Below are positions 32,260 to 43,923 of a stretch of 64,000 nucleotides of DNA, one piece after another. A model generated the notes under the pieces. The model worked only from the letters and a program-made list of their open reading frames with translations, did no database searches and was not told the DNA's origin. Positions within the stretch are counted from its first letter, which is position 1; every line of letters starts with the position of its first letter. A program made the position numbers and the translations under genes. This DNA is from Endocalyx cinctus (lineage: Eukaryota; Ascomycota; Sordariomycetes; Amphisphaeriales; Apiosporaceae): positions 434,001 through 498,000 of the forward strand of contig BCKC01000004.1 of assembly GCA_001600455.1 (NCBI GenBank). The letters run 5' to 3'.

Positions 32260-32700
32260 TTACCCCGCATCGACCAATTTACCAAGCCTATGAGTACGGG
32301 GTAACGATACGAGGTGGGGGGTGTTGGGACCAACGTGAAGAGGACTCTCTCGCCGGTGATGATTGGGAGGGTCTAAGAGATATAGGTGTCGGAAGATGAG
32401 AGCCACAAGGAGTCTACTGCTAAGAGGCAAGGGAGTGCCAAAGAAACCACCGGGGGACGTGATGAAGCCTTTTCGAGAGGCCTTGCCACCGTCTTCCCCG
32501 ATCGGGTTTGCCGGTGGGCCGGAATAAAATAGCCGACGCAGACGTAGGCAGGTCAGGGCAAGCTCGTCGTCCAACCATTCCATCTCGGTCACGAAGCAGT
32601 TAGAAGCCCCTACTTCTATCCAGGCTTGCCAACTACGAGCAGGGAAGTAGGTAGGGGGATAGTGAGCCCTAATGCCACGACAAAATCCACGTAGGTTCAT
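32260..32700 (-). CDS. Unrecognised open frame
   Basis: A 146-codon frame, ATG at 32700, without similarity that I recognise. It includes WLDDELALTCLRLRRLFYSG and a Pro/His-rich end. Its GC content is higher than its flanks and it follows the RNase H remnant on the same strand, so both may derive from one inserted sequence. It could equally be a chance frame. Confidence 0.25.
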   Translation of the reverse strand: MNLRGFCRGIRAHYPPTYFPARSWQAWIEVGASNCFVTEMEWLDDELALTCLRLRRLFYSGPPANPIGEDGGKASRKGFITSPGGFFGTPLPLSSRLLVALIFRHLYLLDPPNHHRRESPLHVGPNTPHLVSLPRTHRLGKLVDAG

Positions 32701-33076
32701 GGTTGAGAACGCGCTCCCTCATTCTCGGCCGAAGCCGTCGTCACCGGGTTGTTATCGTCGGGATGATCAGAAGCCTCTATATCCTCCTCATAGGCCTATA
32801 GCTATTATTCGAGTCGGATAGGGGGTCCTGGCATCTCCGAGTGGTACAAGTGGAAGTTTCGAAAGAGGTAAGAATTTCCTTTAAGTCCGGCAACGTTGTA
32901 CTACTATTGGTCGTCGTCCTAGTTGACTTATTTAACTTTATACTGAAGCTTTTTGTGAAAGATACGTGAAATTATTATTTTTTTGACATCCTATTCTTTC
33001 TGTTTAATAAATATAGGACTAATAAGGTTATTTACTTATTTTTGGAGCGGGTTCTTATTAATCGGAGGTATCTTTT
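32701..33076. other. Intergenic stretch
   Basis: No gene recognised up to the start of the solo LTR. Confidence 0.4.
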
Positions 33077-33523
33077 TGTTACGGAAACAGAAGTTGGCCC
33101 ATTCAACAGGCCCAGGATGTTGACTCGATTAGTCACCAAATGGTATGACTAAGGAACCCTACTAACCAGGCTCCTAGTCACGTGACTATTGATCTAAGGA
33201 TCTAAGTGATCTATAGATCAATAGATCACATAGATTATCACCAGTCTTGGCATACCAACATGCCAGAAATTTACGAATATTTAATGATGGATTTCCTACT
33301 GTATTTAGTTAATCTTTACCTTAGCTCCTTAGCTTCTAATTTAAGTACTATCCTTCACCATAGTATAGAGTACCTTGAAAACCTCTTTTACAAATATCGT
33401 GAACCTTACTTGACAAGACTTCTTGACCTATTGTTACCTTCAAATCAAGACCCACCACGAACCGACCAATCAGACAGAGCCAGGAAGGCCAGTATTGTCC
33501 GACGTATTAGCGGGTTTGTAACA
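33077..33523 (+). mobile_element. Solo LTR, 447 bp, TSD CTTTT (copy 1)
   Basis: Begins TGTTACGGAAACAG and ends GGGTTTGTAACA, with inverted TGTTAC/GTAACA ends. It is flanked by CTTTT at 33072-33076 and 33524-33528. The inverted copy at 45256-45702 has the same length. The 110-codon frame across it (33206-33538) is LTR sequence, not a gene. Confidence 0.9.
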
Positions 33524-34250
33524 CTTTTGTTAAATTAATAATATATAGCCATATTCGTGATACGAGCAAAAGTGCCATATAAATTATAACTAGAAAGTTG
33601 CCAGGCTATTTATAGTTATACGCTTAAAAATCGTATCCTTTAGCGGCCATTTTTTAAACTTTGTTATATACGCTTATATTCCCTCTTTTATCGTTAACAT
33701 CTTGTAAAGATGGTGGGCTAGGTATATTATGCTTACCCAGATTATTTCGGCCTCGCGGTGGCCCTTGGAAAATAATACTATTTAAACGTGTCCGTTATCT
33801 AATAATTATTATATAAGCTGACCGGGCTAATAAACTTATTTTATGATATTTACGTTATAATGGCTAAAAATTACAGACTAAAGCGAGAAAACGCTGTTGG
33901 GACCGCCAGATTCGGCGGGTTCGGCCGCTGTTTTAAGCGGCTTCGACAATAAGGGGTAATCACTCGAGTAAGTATCTTCGCAAGTATTAAATACTTAAAC
34001 ACCCTTTCACATACCCCTGCTTATAATTTTACTTTTGACAGAAGCCGATTTCCAAGACTTAGGAAACTTTTCGTCTATTATTTATTTTCGGTATTCACGA
34101 ATTAGTAGAAGTTAAAAATAGCGTCTCTCGCAACTTATACTTTCCTCTCGATTTCTCATCTTTTTACTACAATTTAAACTATCTTTAACCTATTTCTCTT
34201 TTTTAATTTATTTTCCTTTTATTCCAACTTTCTCTTTAAATTATAGCACT
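33524..34250. other. Intergenic stretch
   Basis: AT-rich sequence without a recognisable gene, up to the DUF3435 remnant. Confidence 0.35.
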
Positions 34251-35474
34251 ACAAGCCGACTTCCGTGTTATTAATAAATCGGCTCATCATGACGACTTTA
34301 TTCAACGCTTCACTCGGCAAAAGTCCCAAAAGAAAAAGCGACCGCCCCCCTTAAGTGCCGCCCAACGTGCGCGCCTCCGCGAAGAGTTAAAAGAGGTACA
34401 GTTCTTAAAACCAGCTTACGCTGATTATACCAAAATCAATATCGCCGGTATGCTACGAAAATGAAAAAAATATTACGAGTTTAATAAATTTGCAAAGCCT
34501 TAGAAAAAAGTAATAGAAGAAGCAACTCGCGAAATTACAATGGATTTCCTTCATCATATGTGCGATACGTATAATATCAACTCTAAAGGTTCGTCATGGG
34601 AATATTTTCGCCAGTTTAAGCAGCTCTATAATAGCGTTACTGGCCGTTATATAAACACGAACGATAGCAAGGAAGTTTTAAAGGTATAGCATTTAACCCT
34701 TATTAACCTATTACAAACAGCTAACAACATAATAGTGGCACGACGGCACCTTAGTCCCCCTATTCGATCTTCAACGACCTAATGCTAACGGCAAACCTGT
34801 TATCGGTATCGAAGGTCAGTTGACCATGTTAGCATACAACATGGCTTACGATACTACAATCTTCCCGCAAGAACGGCAAAGAGTAGAAATACTAGGTATT
34901 TATATGTTCCTCGGATATACGGGGGGTCGTCCAGCTGAGTTTGTGGACGGCGAGAAAAGTCCGCCCAAAGACGGTTCCTTAGAAGAGATATTCGGGCCGA
35001 AAGCAATATATGACGATTCCGATGATGAGGGGGTACTGGATAAGAACTCCCGGCTGCTGGAAGGGATGCTGTTACAAGCGACTAGGAAGCGCGAGCGACC
35101 AAAAGCATTATGTTATGAAGATATTATGCTAGCAGTTGTCCGTGACCCTGAGACCGGCGAGGACGTACATGTTATGGCGGTTAAACTTGTTCACCATAAA
35201 GGTGAAGACCGTAAGCCGAAGCCGTATGTGCTCTGATTATTTTTATTATTTGTCCTGTTTACTTTTACTTGGATAAGTCTAACGAATTCCTAGAACCATC
35301 TATTTTTTCTTCGCGACGGATATGTTGATTATGTGTCCTGTTACTGTTATTGTCGGTCTTGCAAACCGTGATAAAGCATTCGACGCTCCGAGTTTGACAA
35401 GCGCAAGGCGTGTTTTTGAGTTATTCCGGTTCATTTCCGCCATCCCTGCCCGCCCCGACCTGAATCAATGCTGA
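34251..35474 (+). pseudogene. Second DUF3435 recombinase gene, decayed
   Basis: The N-terminal coding part (QRFTRQKSQKKKRPP, then TMDFLHHMCDTYNINSKG and WEYFRQFKQLYNSV) carries two in-frame stops, TGA at about 34462 and TAG at about 34502. Both lie where Trp would fit (K*KKYYEF and FAKP*KK), which is what RIP makes from TGG. After an intron (about 34686-34736) the frame resumes: WHDGTLVPLFDL, then IYMFLGYTGGRPAEF with the first catalytic-type Arg, ALCYEDIMLAVVRDPETGED and KLVHHKGEDRKPKP. A last recognisable piece, MLIMCPVTVIVGLANRDKAF, follows at about 35320-35390. The part with the catalytic His and Tyr is absent. The family is the same as the intact gene at 23325-25896, but it is a clearly different member. 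Confidence 0.8.
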
Positions 35475-37591
35475 TAAATCAAGAGGTAAGCATACATAGC
35501 CATTGTTAGGTTAGAATCGGTCCGATAAGGGTCAGCCGTCCCAAGTTGCGAACAAACATACCTAGAATGGAGGCCTCCTAATGTCAGCACTTAATGCCAT
35601 CGACATTTGCGGCATTTTTGGGGCAGTCTAAAATAGGCAGGTAACGTAATCTTCGCTAAGGATCCTTCGGGTAGCCATTAAATCAACCTCACAAGTGGAT
35701 GATAGAATAGGGCTGGCCGGTAGACGAGTAGGATATGGAAAAAGTGAATGAAGCGATGGTCGGTTGCTTAATGTAGAACGTGGATAAGAATCGATCTTGA
35801 GTCGACGGCACTTATAATTAAATCGAAATAGGAGAGGCCTCAGAGAAACGGAGGGTAGTAAAAACAAAGTATCGTGTGAGTAATGGGCTGGATAATGTAT
35901 GCATAGGATTAAACGACGGTGTAAGTGAAGGAAAATAAAGAACCTAAGAGAAAGAAGCGAAGGTCAATAAGCAAAAGCCAAGATATTAACTGAAATGAAG
36001 ATCAGAACTTAGTCGTAGTCGATATGTGTAAAAACAAGGAAGGAGAGCTAAAAAATGAGGACGAGAGTGGGTGGTGAAAAGTCGAAAATACGAGAAATAG
36101 ACTTCCGGAAACAACTCGTTATTTATACTTCGATGTCAGACTGATAATTAGGAACATATAAAGCAGCGTGACGCTAGGCCCGATCGGGGGGACCGCTATA
36201 CCCGGTGGGGAAAGCAGCGTGTTCGCGATTACAATTATTTTTATTGACACATAAAACAGATAATATCCTTCGAGTGCAATTTTGAATCTTCAGGCATGTT
36301 AGAGAGTTTATTCCCGCCGATCTGACGCAAAAGCCAGTTTGTCCAAGGAATGCTTATAAATCGGACCGGGGTAATCACCGGGTTAGACACGCAGCGAGCT
36401 AAATGGCCAAGACTTCAAGGGGGGGCATACACGACATCGTGGCCCAGTACCATTAAGTATCTATGCGCGTCCTGTAATTAGAACATTCGAGATTCCTATC
36501 TTACGAGTGTACCTAACAGGGAAAATAGTAAGAATTTGATACTCTGTCAGCCTGTTTAATCAAAGGTTAACTGACGTCTAAATCGTAGTTACACATACCG
36601 AATCTTATCTTCGCCGAATTTATGAGTATTTCGCACTATCCCGTATTCTATTATAGTCAAGCTCCTCACGTTTTTATCGCCTTGTGTTTCATCTTGTTCC
36701 GTTTTTAGTGATGACGTTATCTCGATTCTAATCAATTATAGTCTTTTATAACCGCCTTTGCTTTTCTCAAAAATCTCTTCTCCTATGAAATTATGGCTGA
36801 TGCCATGATAATATGGCGGTGTAACATTGGCTTACTTATCGCCGTGTATTCGGCGACTGTGAGGAGGTTATGCATTAATATTTCGGAATAAGCACTACAA
36901 TATCAGTCCTACAAAGTACATGGCTTAACAGCCCTAAGTTAACGATTAACCCTGCACTACATTCATGTAACATCCAATAATACTTGATATTTCTGATAAC
37001 ATTGTCTGACTAGAGGCATTCGTCATAAAAGGAGATTATTCCAACTACCTGGTTGCTATCTGTTTCCAATGTAAAGTCACATTTAAACCCATGAAGAGGG
37101 GCGCAAGCGCTGGTTATAAGCCAGAAATAATATAAAGCCGGATATTTTGAAATATCCTCGCCTTATTTCGATAAGAAAATTCCTTATAGTATATGTGAAT
37201 GTCAATGGACGCCGGAAGCGTAGTTACACCGGTTATTATGTTATAAATCATACCCAAAAGTAGCCCATGATTAGGTCTCTCGATCCATGAGAATAAGGAG
37301 TATGATGATAGCTGATCGTGTTCTTGAGCAAAATTAATATTGGCGGAAACAGGTAACATTGTATCACGGTGGCGCCCAAGATAGAAGGATTTTGATAAGG
37401 CAAAAGAACATAGGAGTACCGCAAGGTAGGGACGACCAAAGCTATATAATATCTAGCTTATCCTACTAGTTTATGTTCTGTACTTAAAGACATAGATTAT
37501 ATTTTCAAGCTATATTCTATTCTTTAACATCTAGAAATTCCAACTCTAAAACCTACTGTTTATTGAATGCTACATCTTCAAGATATGAGCC
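35475..37591. other. Gene-poor stretch
   Basis: About 2.1 kb without a supported gene. A GC-richer patch at about 36165-36225 contains AAGCAGCGTG twice. Short open frames here have no recognisable content. The final part is the upstream region of the UbiA-type gene. Confidence 0.4.
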
Positions 37592-38858
37592 ATGAATAGG
37601 TACGTACAACTCAGCAACATACCCCTTCAGCTTATGCGAACTTGGTTCGCATTCGGCAGGTCAGATATCTGGGTTGTCACTTTACCTTCGGTATGTCTCA
37701 CACGGCACCCGTAGTTAGTCCATTGGGCATCGTAAAATTGACGAGGTAGATATAGATGGCCATTGCTTTGGTACTTTCACGGCCAGTAAGCCCGCAGCTA
37801 CTACTCAAGGGATTCCTATGGAATCAAGTACACATGGTAACCTTTCAGGTACATTTATAACTCCCTTTTTCCCTTTTAAATGCGAAAAAAGTCGGACGAA
37901 CTAATAATTAATGACTTATCAGGTCAAGAATCAGGTTAGATTAAACATCTGTTCCATTAAGAACAATAACTCTGCTCACATCCGTGATTAGCTTGACGGT
38001 CTGGAAGAAGATAAGGTGTCAAAACCACATCGTCCTCTACCATCTGGTCTAATATCGACAGACATAGCACCAATTCTGTACCATGTCCTTTTCGTGTCCA
38101 TGCTTATCACCGGTTATTATGCCAATACTATCCCATGTACTGTACTCTACACCATAGCCATAGTTGTCTATAATGAAGGTGGCTGGGCCACAGTATCCGT
38201 CGAAAAGAACATCATCGGTGCTATAGGCATTGCGTGTTATTGTTGGGGGACTACTATTGTGCTAAGTAAATCCACATGTCTTTTCATCTGAAGCTAGAGA
38301 ATTCTCTGGTATTGATATGTCACCAGATCATGGCCAAGAACTATATGGATTGAAGGCACTCGCAGTGCTCATCGTGGGCGCTATATTTGCGACTACGGTA
38401 TGTCCCTTCATCGTCCTCTACTTCATTCAATCGTTCATTTCAGCGATTGATCCATAATATATGATGTGATGGTTTAGGGTCACGCTCAAGACTTCCGCGA
38501 TCGCTCAGGCGATGCATTAATGGGCCGGGTAACGATCCCGATGATACTTTCCCCACCGGTAGCCCGATGGTCGCTTGCCGCCTTGGTACTCGCATGGACG
38601 ATTGGTCTTGTTCTCCTGTGGCAACTACCAATGGTAGCTAGTATCATTCTATTTTCCCTAGGTGCCAAGTCCTTACATGGCTTTCTATCAAGCTACGATG
38701 AACAAGATGATTGGGTGTCTTATCGTTGGTATGGTGTATGTTATTTAGCCTCTGATAACTCTTCTAAAAACGATTCATGCTGACTACTTCTCTATTAGCT
38801 TTGGATTTTGGGGAGCAGCATGCTCCCTATATTCCCTCGGGTGAGAGGAGAAATCTAG
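37592..38858 (+). CDS. UbiA-type membrane terpene cyclase/prenyltransferase
   Basis: Reconstructed from seven blocks: 37592-37690, 37756-37848, 37923-37934, 37992-38265, 38294-38397, 38478-38735 and 38799-38858, about 299 residues. Landmarks in order are TWFAFGRSDIWVV, LLLKGFLWNQVHMVTFQ, the first Asp-rich-type motif in NQLDGLEEDKVSKPHRPLPS, a run of hydrophobic helices, and the second motif GHAQDFRDRSGD (DxxDxxxD) before GRVTIP. These bind the Mg-diphosphate of a prenyl donor. Fungal relatives include UbiA-type terpene cyclases (the fumagillin pathway enzyme) and meroterpenoid prenyltransferases; which activity applies here cannot be read from sequence. It would be an ER membrane protein. 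A P450 follows 0.7 kb downstream on the same strand. The 12-base third exon and a 28-base interval between blocks four and five are unusual, see findings. Confidence 0.75.
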
Positions 38859-39583
38859 CACAAGCTCCCAGGAGTCACGTGCAATTGATCATTTACCGTA
38901 CTGGTCCTCATGATGCTCGTTATATAAGGTAACTAGTTGCGATCATACGTAAAAAAGGCGTTACTGTGTGATAGTACATAAAAGCTAGTCTTAATTAGAT
39001 ATCAGGGGTAGCTACACATTAAATCCACTCGATATATTTTCTCATTCTCAATGAATCACGGTATATTGAATAACGGAGATTACTGCCGGCGGCAACTCGA
39101 TAAAGACTTCAGATATAATTCGTCCTAATGTTGTAAATGAACTAATCGATACCACCTAACCCACACATTCTTTTGAGAGATTTTAAACAGAACTTGTGTT
39201 TAGGTGGATATAGACTGATATTCACCATTAATTGGTTGTGAGATGAGATCTGACTCTATCTTGTGTCACCCACCACGCTGCTTCTTGAGCGGGGTCTGAC
39301 AAGGATAATATATAGAATACGCCACACGCGGATACAATGAGCAAGAGTAATTAGCTATCACAGCATGGTTCATCTGGTAGACACACAATGATCCCAGTGG
39401 GTGTAGTGCATAGGCTATATTTCATTGAAATAAATTATATATTAATATCGACTTGACCATGATACAGGAAATAGCAGAATCTTCAGTATAAGGTATTGAG
39501 TTGCGAACGTAGTCCTATCATTCAGTTTAATACAACTTTCAAATACTCCCTTAACATTTGAACCACGAGGATTGTCAGTCAAA
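38859..39583. other. Intergenic stretch between UbiA-type gene and P450
   Basis: No gene recognised. It holds the 3' flank of the UbiA-type gene and the upstream region of the P450. Confidence 0.4.
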
Positions 39584-41745
39584 ATGGAATCCGTTGCTCT
39601 GATGAATGCTGGATATACTCAACTTTTGGCGGTTGCGAGTTTTTTTGTCTTCGCCGTTCTCGCAGCTTGGCCACGCATTCTCTATAAGGTTCACCTCCAC
39701 AAGTTCCCCTTAGTCGATGGAATGCACAGTTACAGCTACCGCGTCAACAAGTACCTAAACTCTCCTCGAACTGTTTTCTATGAAGGGTGTAAAACATTCG
39801 AGGACAGAATGTATCGAGTCACCACGTCTGACGGTAATGGATACCTATGTTTTTAATTCACGTGGAAGTGAAAGTCGCACTAACATAACTAAAGGTGATT
39901 ACATTATAGTTCCGAACCGTTATCTCGATGAGCTGAAAAAGATTCCTGATTCTGAGCTTGATACTCTTTCTTTCTTCAAGAATGTGTGTGTTTATACGGA
40001 CTTCACGTCCATCCTAAGCGATAGAAGTATATTCGAGGTTAATAATAAACCATATTAGTCATTTGAAGATACCTATACCGGCCTTTATCCTCCTAGGCCT
40101 CAATTTGAGCTAGTCATCTCTTTGATTGCCAACAAAATCACCCGAAATTTAGGTATATTTTCTAATAGTCCATTTATTATACTGTAAACTTACTTATCTA
40201 TCATACATGTAGACCAAATAAATCCGCATCTGACGCAGGCGGTAGAGGAAGCCGTGAGATCCGAATTTCCTACCTCTAAGAATTGGAACTCTGTGAACAT
40301 CTATCCAATAATCTTACGGATAGTAGCGCTTGCTTCCGGAGCCATGTTCGTCGGGAAAGAAACTAGCCGGGATGAAAAGTACCTTGAAACTGCCATTAAC
40401 TATGTCGTCAACGTCATGACCGGTGCCTTCGAATTGAAAAGCTACCCGGCTTTCCTCAAACCCTTCGTGGCCAGGTTCAGTAAAAGATTTGCTGCTATCA
40501 GAAAACATAGGAGTGATACGGAGACTATACTAAGACCCATAATCGAAGAAAGGAGAAATATGATTCGCAAGGGATTACCGGTCCCGCCAGATGCCGTAAC
40601 CTGGATAATCCAAGAAGGGGACGAGAAAGGATTCACCGGTATAGAACATGCTGTCAACGTACAGCTTTATCTGGTCGTAGCGGCAGTTCATAATACGACC
40701 AATTCATTGATCCGCCTGTAAGTTGCTTTGAATTTCCCGTAGAGATACTTACCGAAGAACCCACCAGTTAATTCTGTCAGACTGTACGACTTAGCTGCCA
40801 TGCCGAGCGTTGTGCAAGACATGCGTAACGAAATACGATCAGTCCTCACGCAGCACTATGGGGTGATGACTAAGAAAGCACTATTTGACATGAAGCTTGC
40901 CGACAGTGTCATGAAGGAATCTCAGAGAATGTTCTCTCCTACTACCAGTAGGTGAAAAGTCTTAAATTTTCGAGGCTATAAAATATATTTACAAGCATAT
41001 AGGTTCCTTTATGAGATACACTCTGAAGCCCATAACTCTACAAGATGGAACATATATCCCCAAAGGTTTATTTCTGGGAACATCCATGGGTAAGTATAAC
41101 TAGCTTTAGTTGCCCCCCCCCCCCCCCCCCCCCGGTACCTGGCTTCTCGTCCTCCTCTGACTCATTTATATTTATTCTTTACTACTAAGCTAATAAACTG
41201 TATAGTAAGCAAAGCCTCGGTCTTCTCCATTCAATCTAAAGAGAAGAACTCGTGTGATTATTTAGCATATGTCTGATAGCATCATATTTACAAATTGCAG
41301 AACATCTTGAGAGATGACTCAGTATATCCGGACCCTGAAGTAAGTTTGTATCACCCACCAACTACTTTGAACAAAAGATGCGTATATTATATTCGGCTCA
41401 CATCTGCAGAAATTTGATCCCTACCGCTTTGTCAACCTCCGAACAAACCGCGGGATAGTTGATCCTATCGGGTACAAAACACGTGAACAATACCAGTTCT
41501 CAAGTGTTACCAAAGAAAGTATAGGTTTTGGATTCGGTCGCCACGCCTGTCCGGGAAGGTTCTTCGCTGCCAATGAGATCAAGCTCATACTGGTTAGTAT
41601 CCTGTTGAAGTTTGATCTAGCAATGCCGGGCAGAGCTACAGAATCTCATCCCAACATCAACCTCGGGTTCCATAGCTTCCCTGACCCAAGCAAGAATATC
41701 GATATGAGGTTGACCAGCGCATATGATGTTGCCCATCACAGCTAA
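39584..41745 (+). CDS. Cytochrome P450 monooxygenase with in-frame stop
   Basis: Blocks: 39584-39833, 39895-40152, 40213-40717, 40781-40947, 41003-41089, 41301-41339 and 41410-41745. The N-terminus has a membrane anchor (LLAVASFFVFAVLAAW). Later landmarks are a degenerate I-helix (VVAAVHNTTNS), the K-helix ExxR (KESQRMF), PERF-like KFDPYRF and the heme loop FGFGRHACPG with the axial Cys. Overall it resembles the fungal ent-kaurene-oxidase-like and secondary-metabolism P450s that oxidise terpenoids or other small molecules at the ER. Two anomalies exist. A TAG at 40056-40058 interrupts block two, though family-like sequence (EDTYTGLYPPRPQFELVI) continues in the same frame. Blocks five and six differ by one phase across an interval that contains 21 consecutive C. 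The gene is either decaying or holds splice or assembly details I cannot resolve. Confidence 0.75.
41113..41133 (+). repeat. Poly-C tract
   Basis: A run of 21 C inside the long fifth intron-like interval of the P450 gene. Homopolymers of this length are prone to length errors. Confidence 0.8.
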
Positions 41746-42536
41746 GGGGGAGTGACAAGGATTTTCCTGCGCTTCGCAAATACGTGTTAGCGACTTTACG
41801 TTTTGAACAATTGCTACTTTCCCTCAATACTGTATTTGGACAACATTACACTTTTTTTCACACGTAACTTTATTGAAGTAATGGGCTCGGTTAGGGTATT
41901 GATTACGGTCAGACTGTGTTAACGCATTTCTTTGTTATGTAGTAACTTGAACTTTTGAGCAGGAGGGCAGTTTATAATCGATAGCTGGGCAGGTGAAGCT
42001 TCTACGTGGTTTGATGAGTACAGGACATAATATGACCCAAGTTGAATAATCACCAATGGCAGAAAGAAAGAAAACATAAAATAGCAGTTATCATGATTGA
42101 TCATAGTTACATTGACAGTCCAAATATGTCATGGAATTAGAAGTTCATATGAATGGTTACTTAAGTATTGGGGTATCTAAGCGAAACTATTATATTCAAC
42201 CAGGTATTTATGAGAGATTGGGGGTATTTACATGTTGTACGTTTTAACTCTCTGGCTAGTGGTGTGCTTAAGTAGTTAATGGTATTTATGCAACACTGGT
42301 GATCCAGTGACTGGTATATAACTTCACCTTAACGATAACTACTTAACTAGCAAAATAATGTCGCCCATACCTCTATCCACCCTGTAAAGACCATTTTCAT
42401 TACTTATACTTTCTCCAGTCTCGGCCATTTATTGGTACTTAAATACGGCCTTAACGTTTGCTAAATTTGACGACCAACCTGTCAAACCCCACACAATCAG
42501 GCATTTCCCATCAAACACTCTTCAATATTCGCTTAG
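41746..42536. other. Intergenic stretch between convergent genes
   Basis: No gene recognised between the P450 and the 3' end of the SAT4-type gene. Confidence 0.4.
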
Positions 42537-43923
42537 TTAAGCATAGACGTGTTTTGGTGGTGAGTTTATATCACTCATTTGATGGAACCGCTCGACCCCA
42601 GCCAGCTCTGGAGCAGGAACTGGAAGCTCTCTAATCTCCGAACCATCGAGTTCGTGTGGCTGCTGCTGTCGGACTTCATTTGCGGGTAGTTCGGGTTTTT
42701 CATATCGCGCAGAGTTGGAGAGTCCCTCATTCCCCTCGGTATCAGTACTCGAGCGAATACCGTATATAATCATTAGATAAGTTCTTCGATGCGCCTTTCT
42801 ATATAAAGTACTCACAATATGGGAAGGCAAGCGCAAACAATGAGGAGGCTGGCTTCCACCTCCTGCAGAATAATTATACGTCCTTGGTCCACTAAAACTA
42901 ATCAGTAGCTAGATCTCTAGAGTAAGATAACGCTAAGGTTAATGTGGCGACACTCACCGAATATGCCAGAATAAATAGACAAGTTCAGACTAGAGACAAA
43001 CGTGATGTAGATACCAGCGACGCTAACAGCGACGATGCTAAAACGAATTTAATTTAATAGTCAGTAAATGAGGAAAATGCGCGGTTTCATTAGAGGACTC
43101 ACACAAGCCCGAAGAAAACAACGCCGCCAAGTAGTATCTTCGTTCGTACTTGTGAACCCACGAACATGCTCACTCGTCGGGCTGGTGCTAGAAACACAGC
43201 GACATCTATGAACAAGCTTGAGAGAACCAAGGCATTGTTTAACTGGTAAGTATTATAACAAGACCCTCCAGACTCCAAGTCCCATCGAAAGGAGATGGGA
43301 ATGCAGAAAAGGAGGTTTGCAGCAAAAAAGGCTACTCCCCAAGCATACACCAAGAACAACAGGATGCGAGTGTAGAGGCTAGGATTCGATTTGTTTAGTT
43401 CTCGACGATAGAAATATACAATGGACAACTTCGTAAATGTCACTGAGGCAACCCATACTAATATATCGGAAAATAATAGCTAGTTTTGGACTAAATTAGT
43501 TGTTCTGATAACAACGTGAATTCTGGATTGCCTACCTGAAGGGTCGTTATATATCTTTTAACTTCGACATATATTATGGGGGTATCGATAATTCCCATGG
43601 TTGCAACTAGGAGAATAATATAATATATGTTAGAGGATGAGTATATGGCAGAATGTTTTTTTTTTCTTTTCCCGCCTACCTAATATACTGTTCACGGCAT
43701 GTCCAATAGTGGAAAGCTGAGAGTGTAAGTAAGTCCGTTTCCAAATCAATTTTAGATATGCGCGTGGGATACGTACCAACGCTGGCATAATCATATAATC
43801 ATCGATTGACAAACCCGAAGGTGCAGAAAGCTGGACGCGTATCCTGAGAATAACAAAACTGAAAGAGATAAGAGAAAATATAATAGAAGTGGCGACGATG
43901 CCGGCAGCCAGTGAAGACGCCAT
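42537..43923 (-). CDS. SAT4/PTH11-type integral membrane protein
   Basis: Multi-exon minus-strand gene, ATG at 43923. Recognisable blocks are 43923-43777 (TM1 and LSIDDYMIMPAL), about 43717-43683 (STIGHAVNSIL), about 43598-43540 (MGIIDTPIIYVEVKRYITTL), about 43463-43102 (TFTKLSIVYFYRR, then LLFCIPISFRWDL and SSLFIDVAVFLAPARRV), about 43035-42960 (VAVSVAGIYITFVSSLNLS), a short exon (EVEASLLIVCACLP) near 42865-42820, and 42775-42537 (Pro/Glu-rich cytoplasmic tail). These are the signature segments of the fungal rhodopsin-fold SAT4 family, which includes PTH11-like receptors and many proteins of unknown role found near metabolite clusters. Exact exon ends other than the first and last are approximate. 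Confidence 0.8.

Noticed and set aside
33206..33538. 110-codon open frame
   Set aside because: It lies almost wholly inside a solo LTR and its inverted counterpart occurs in the second LTR copy, so it is not a gene.
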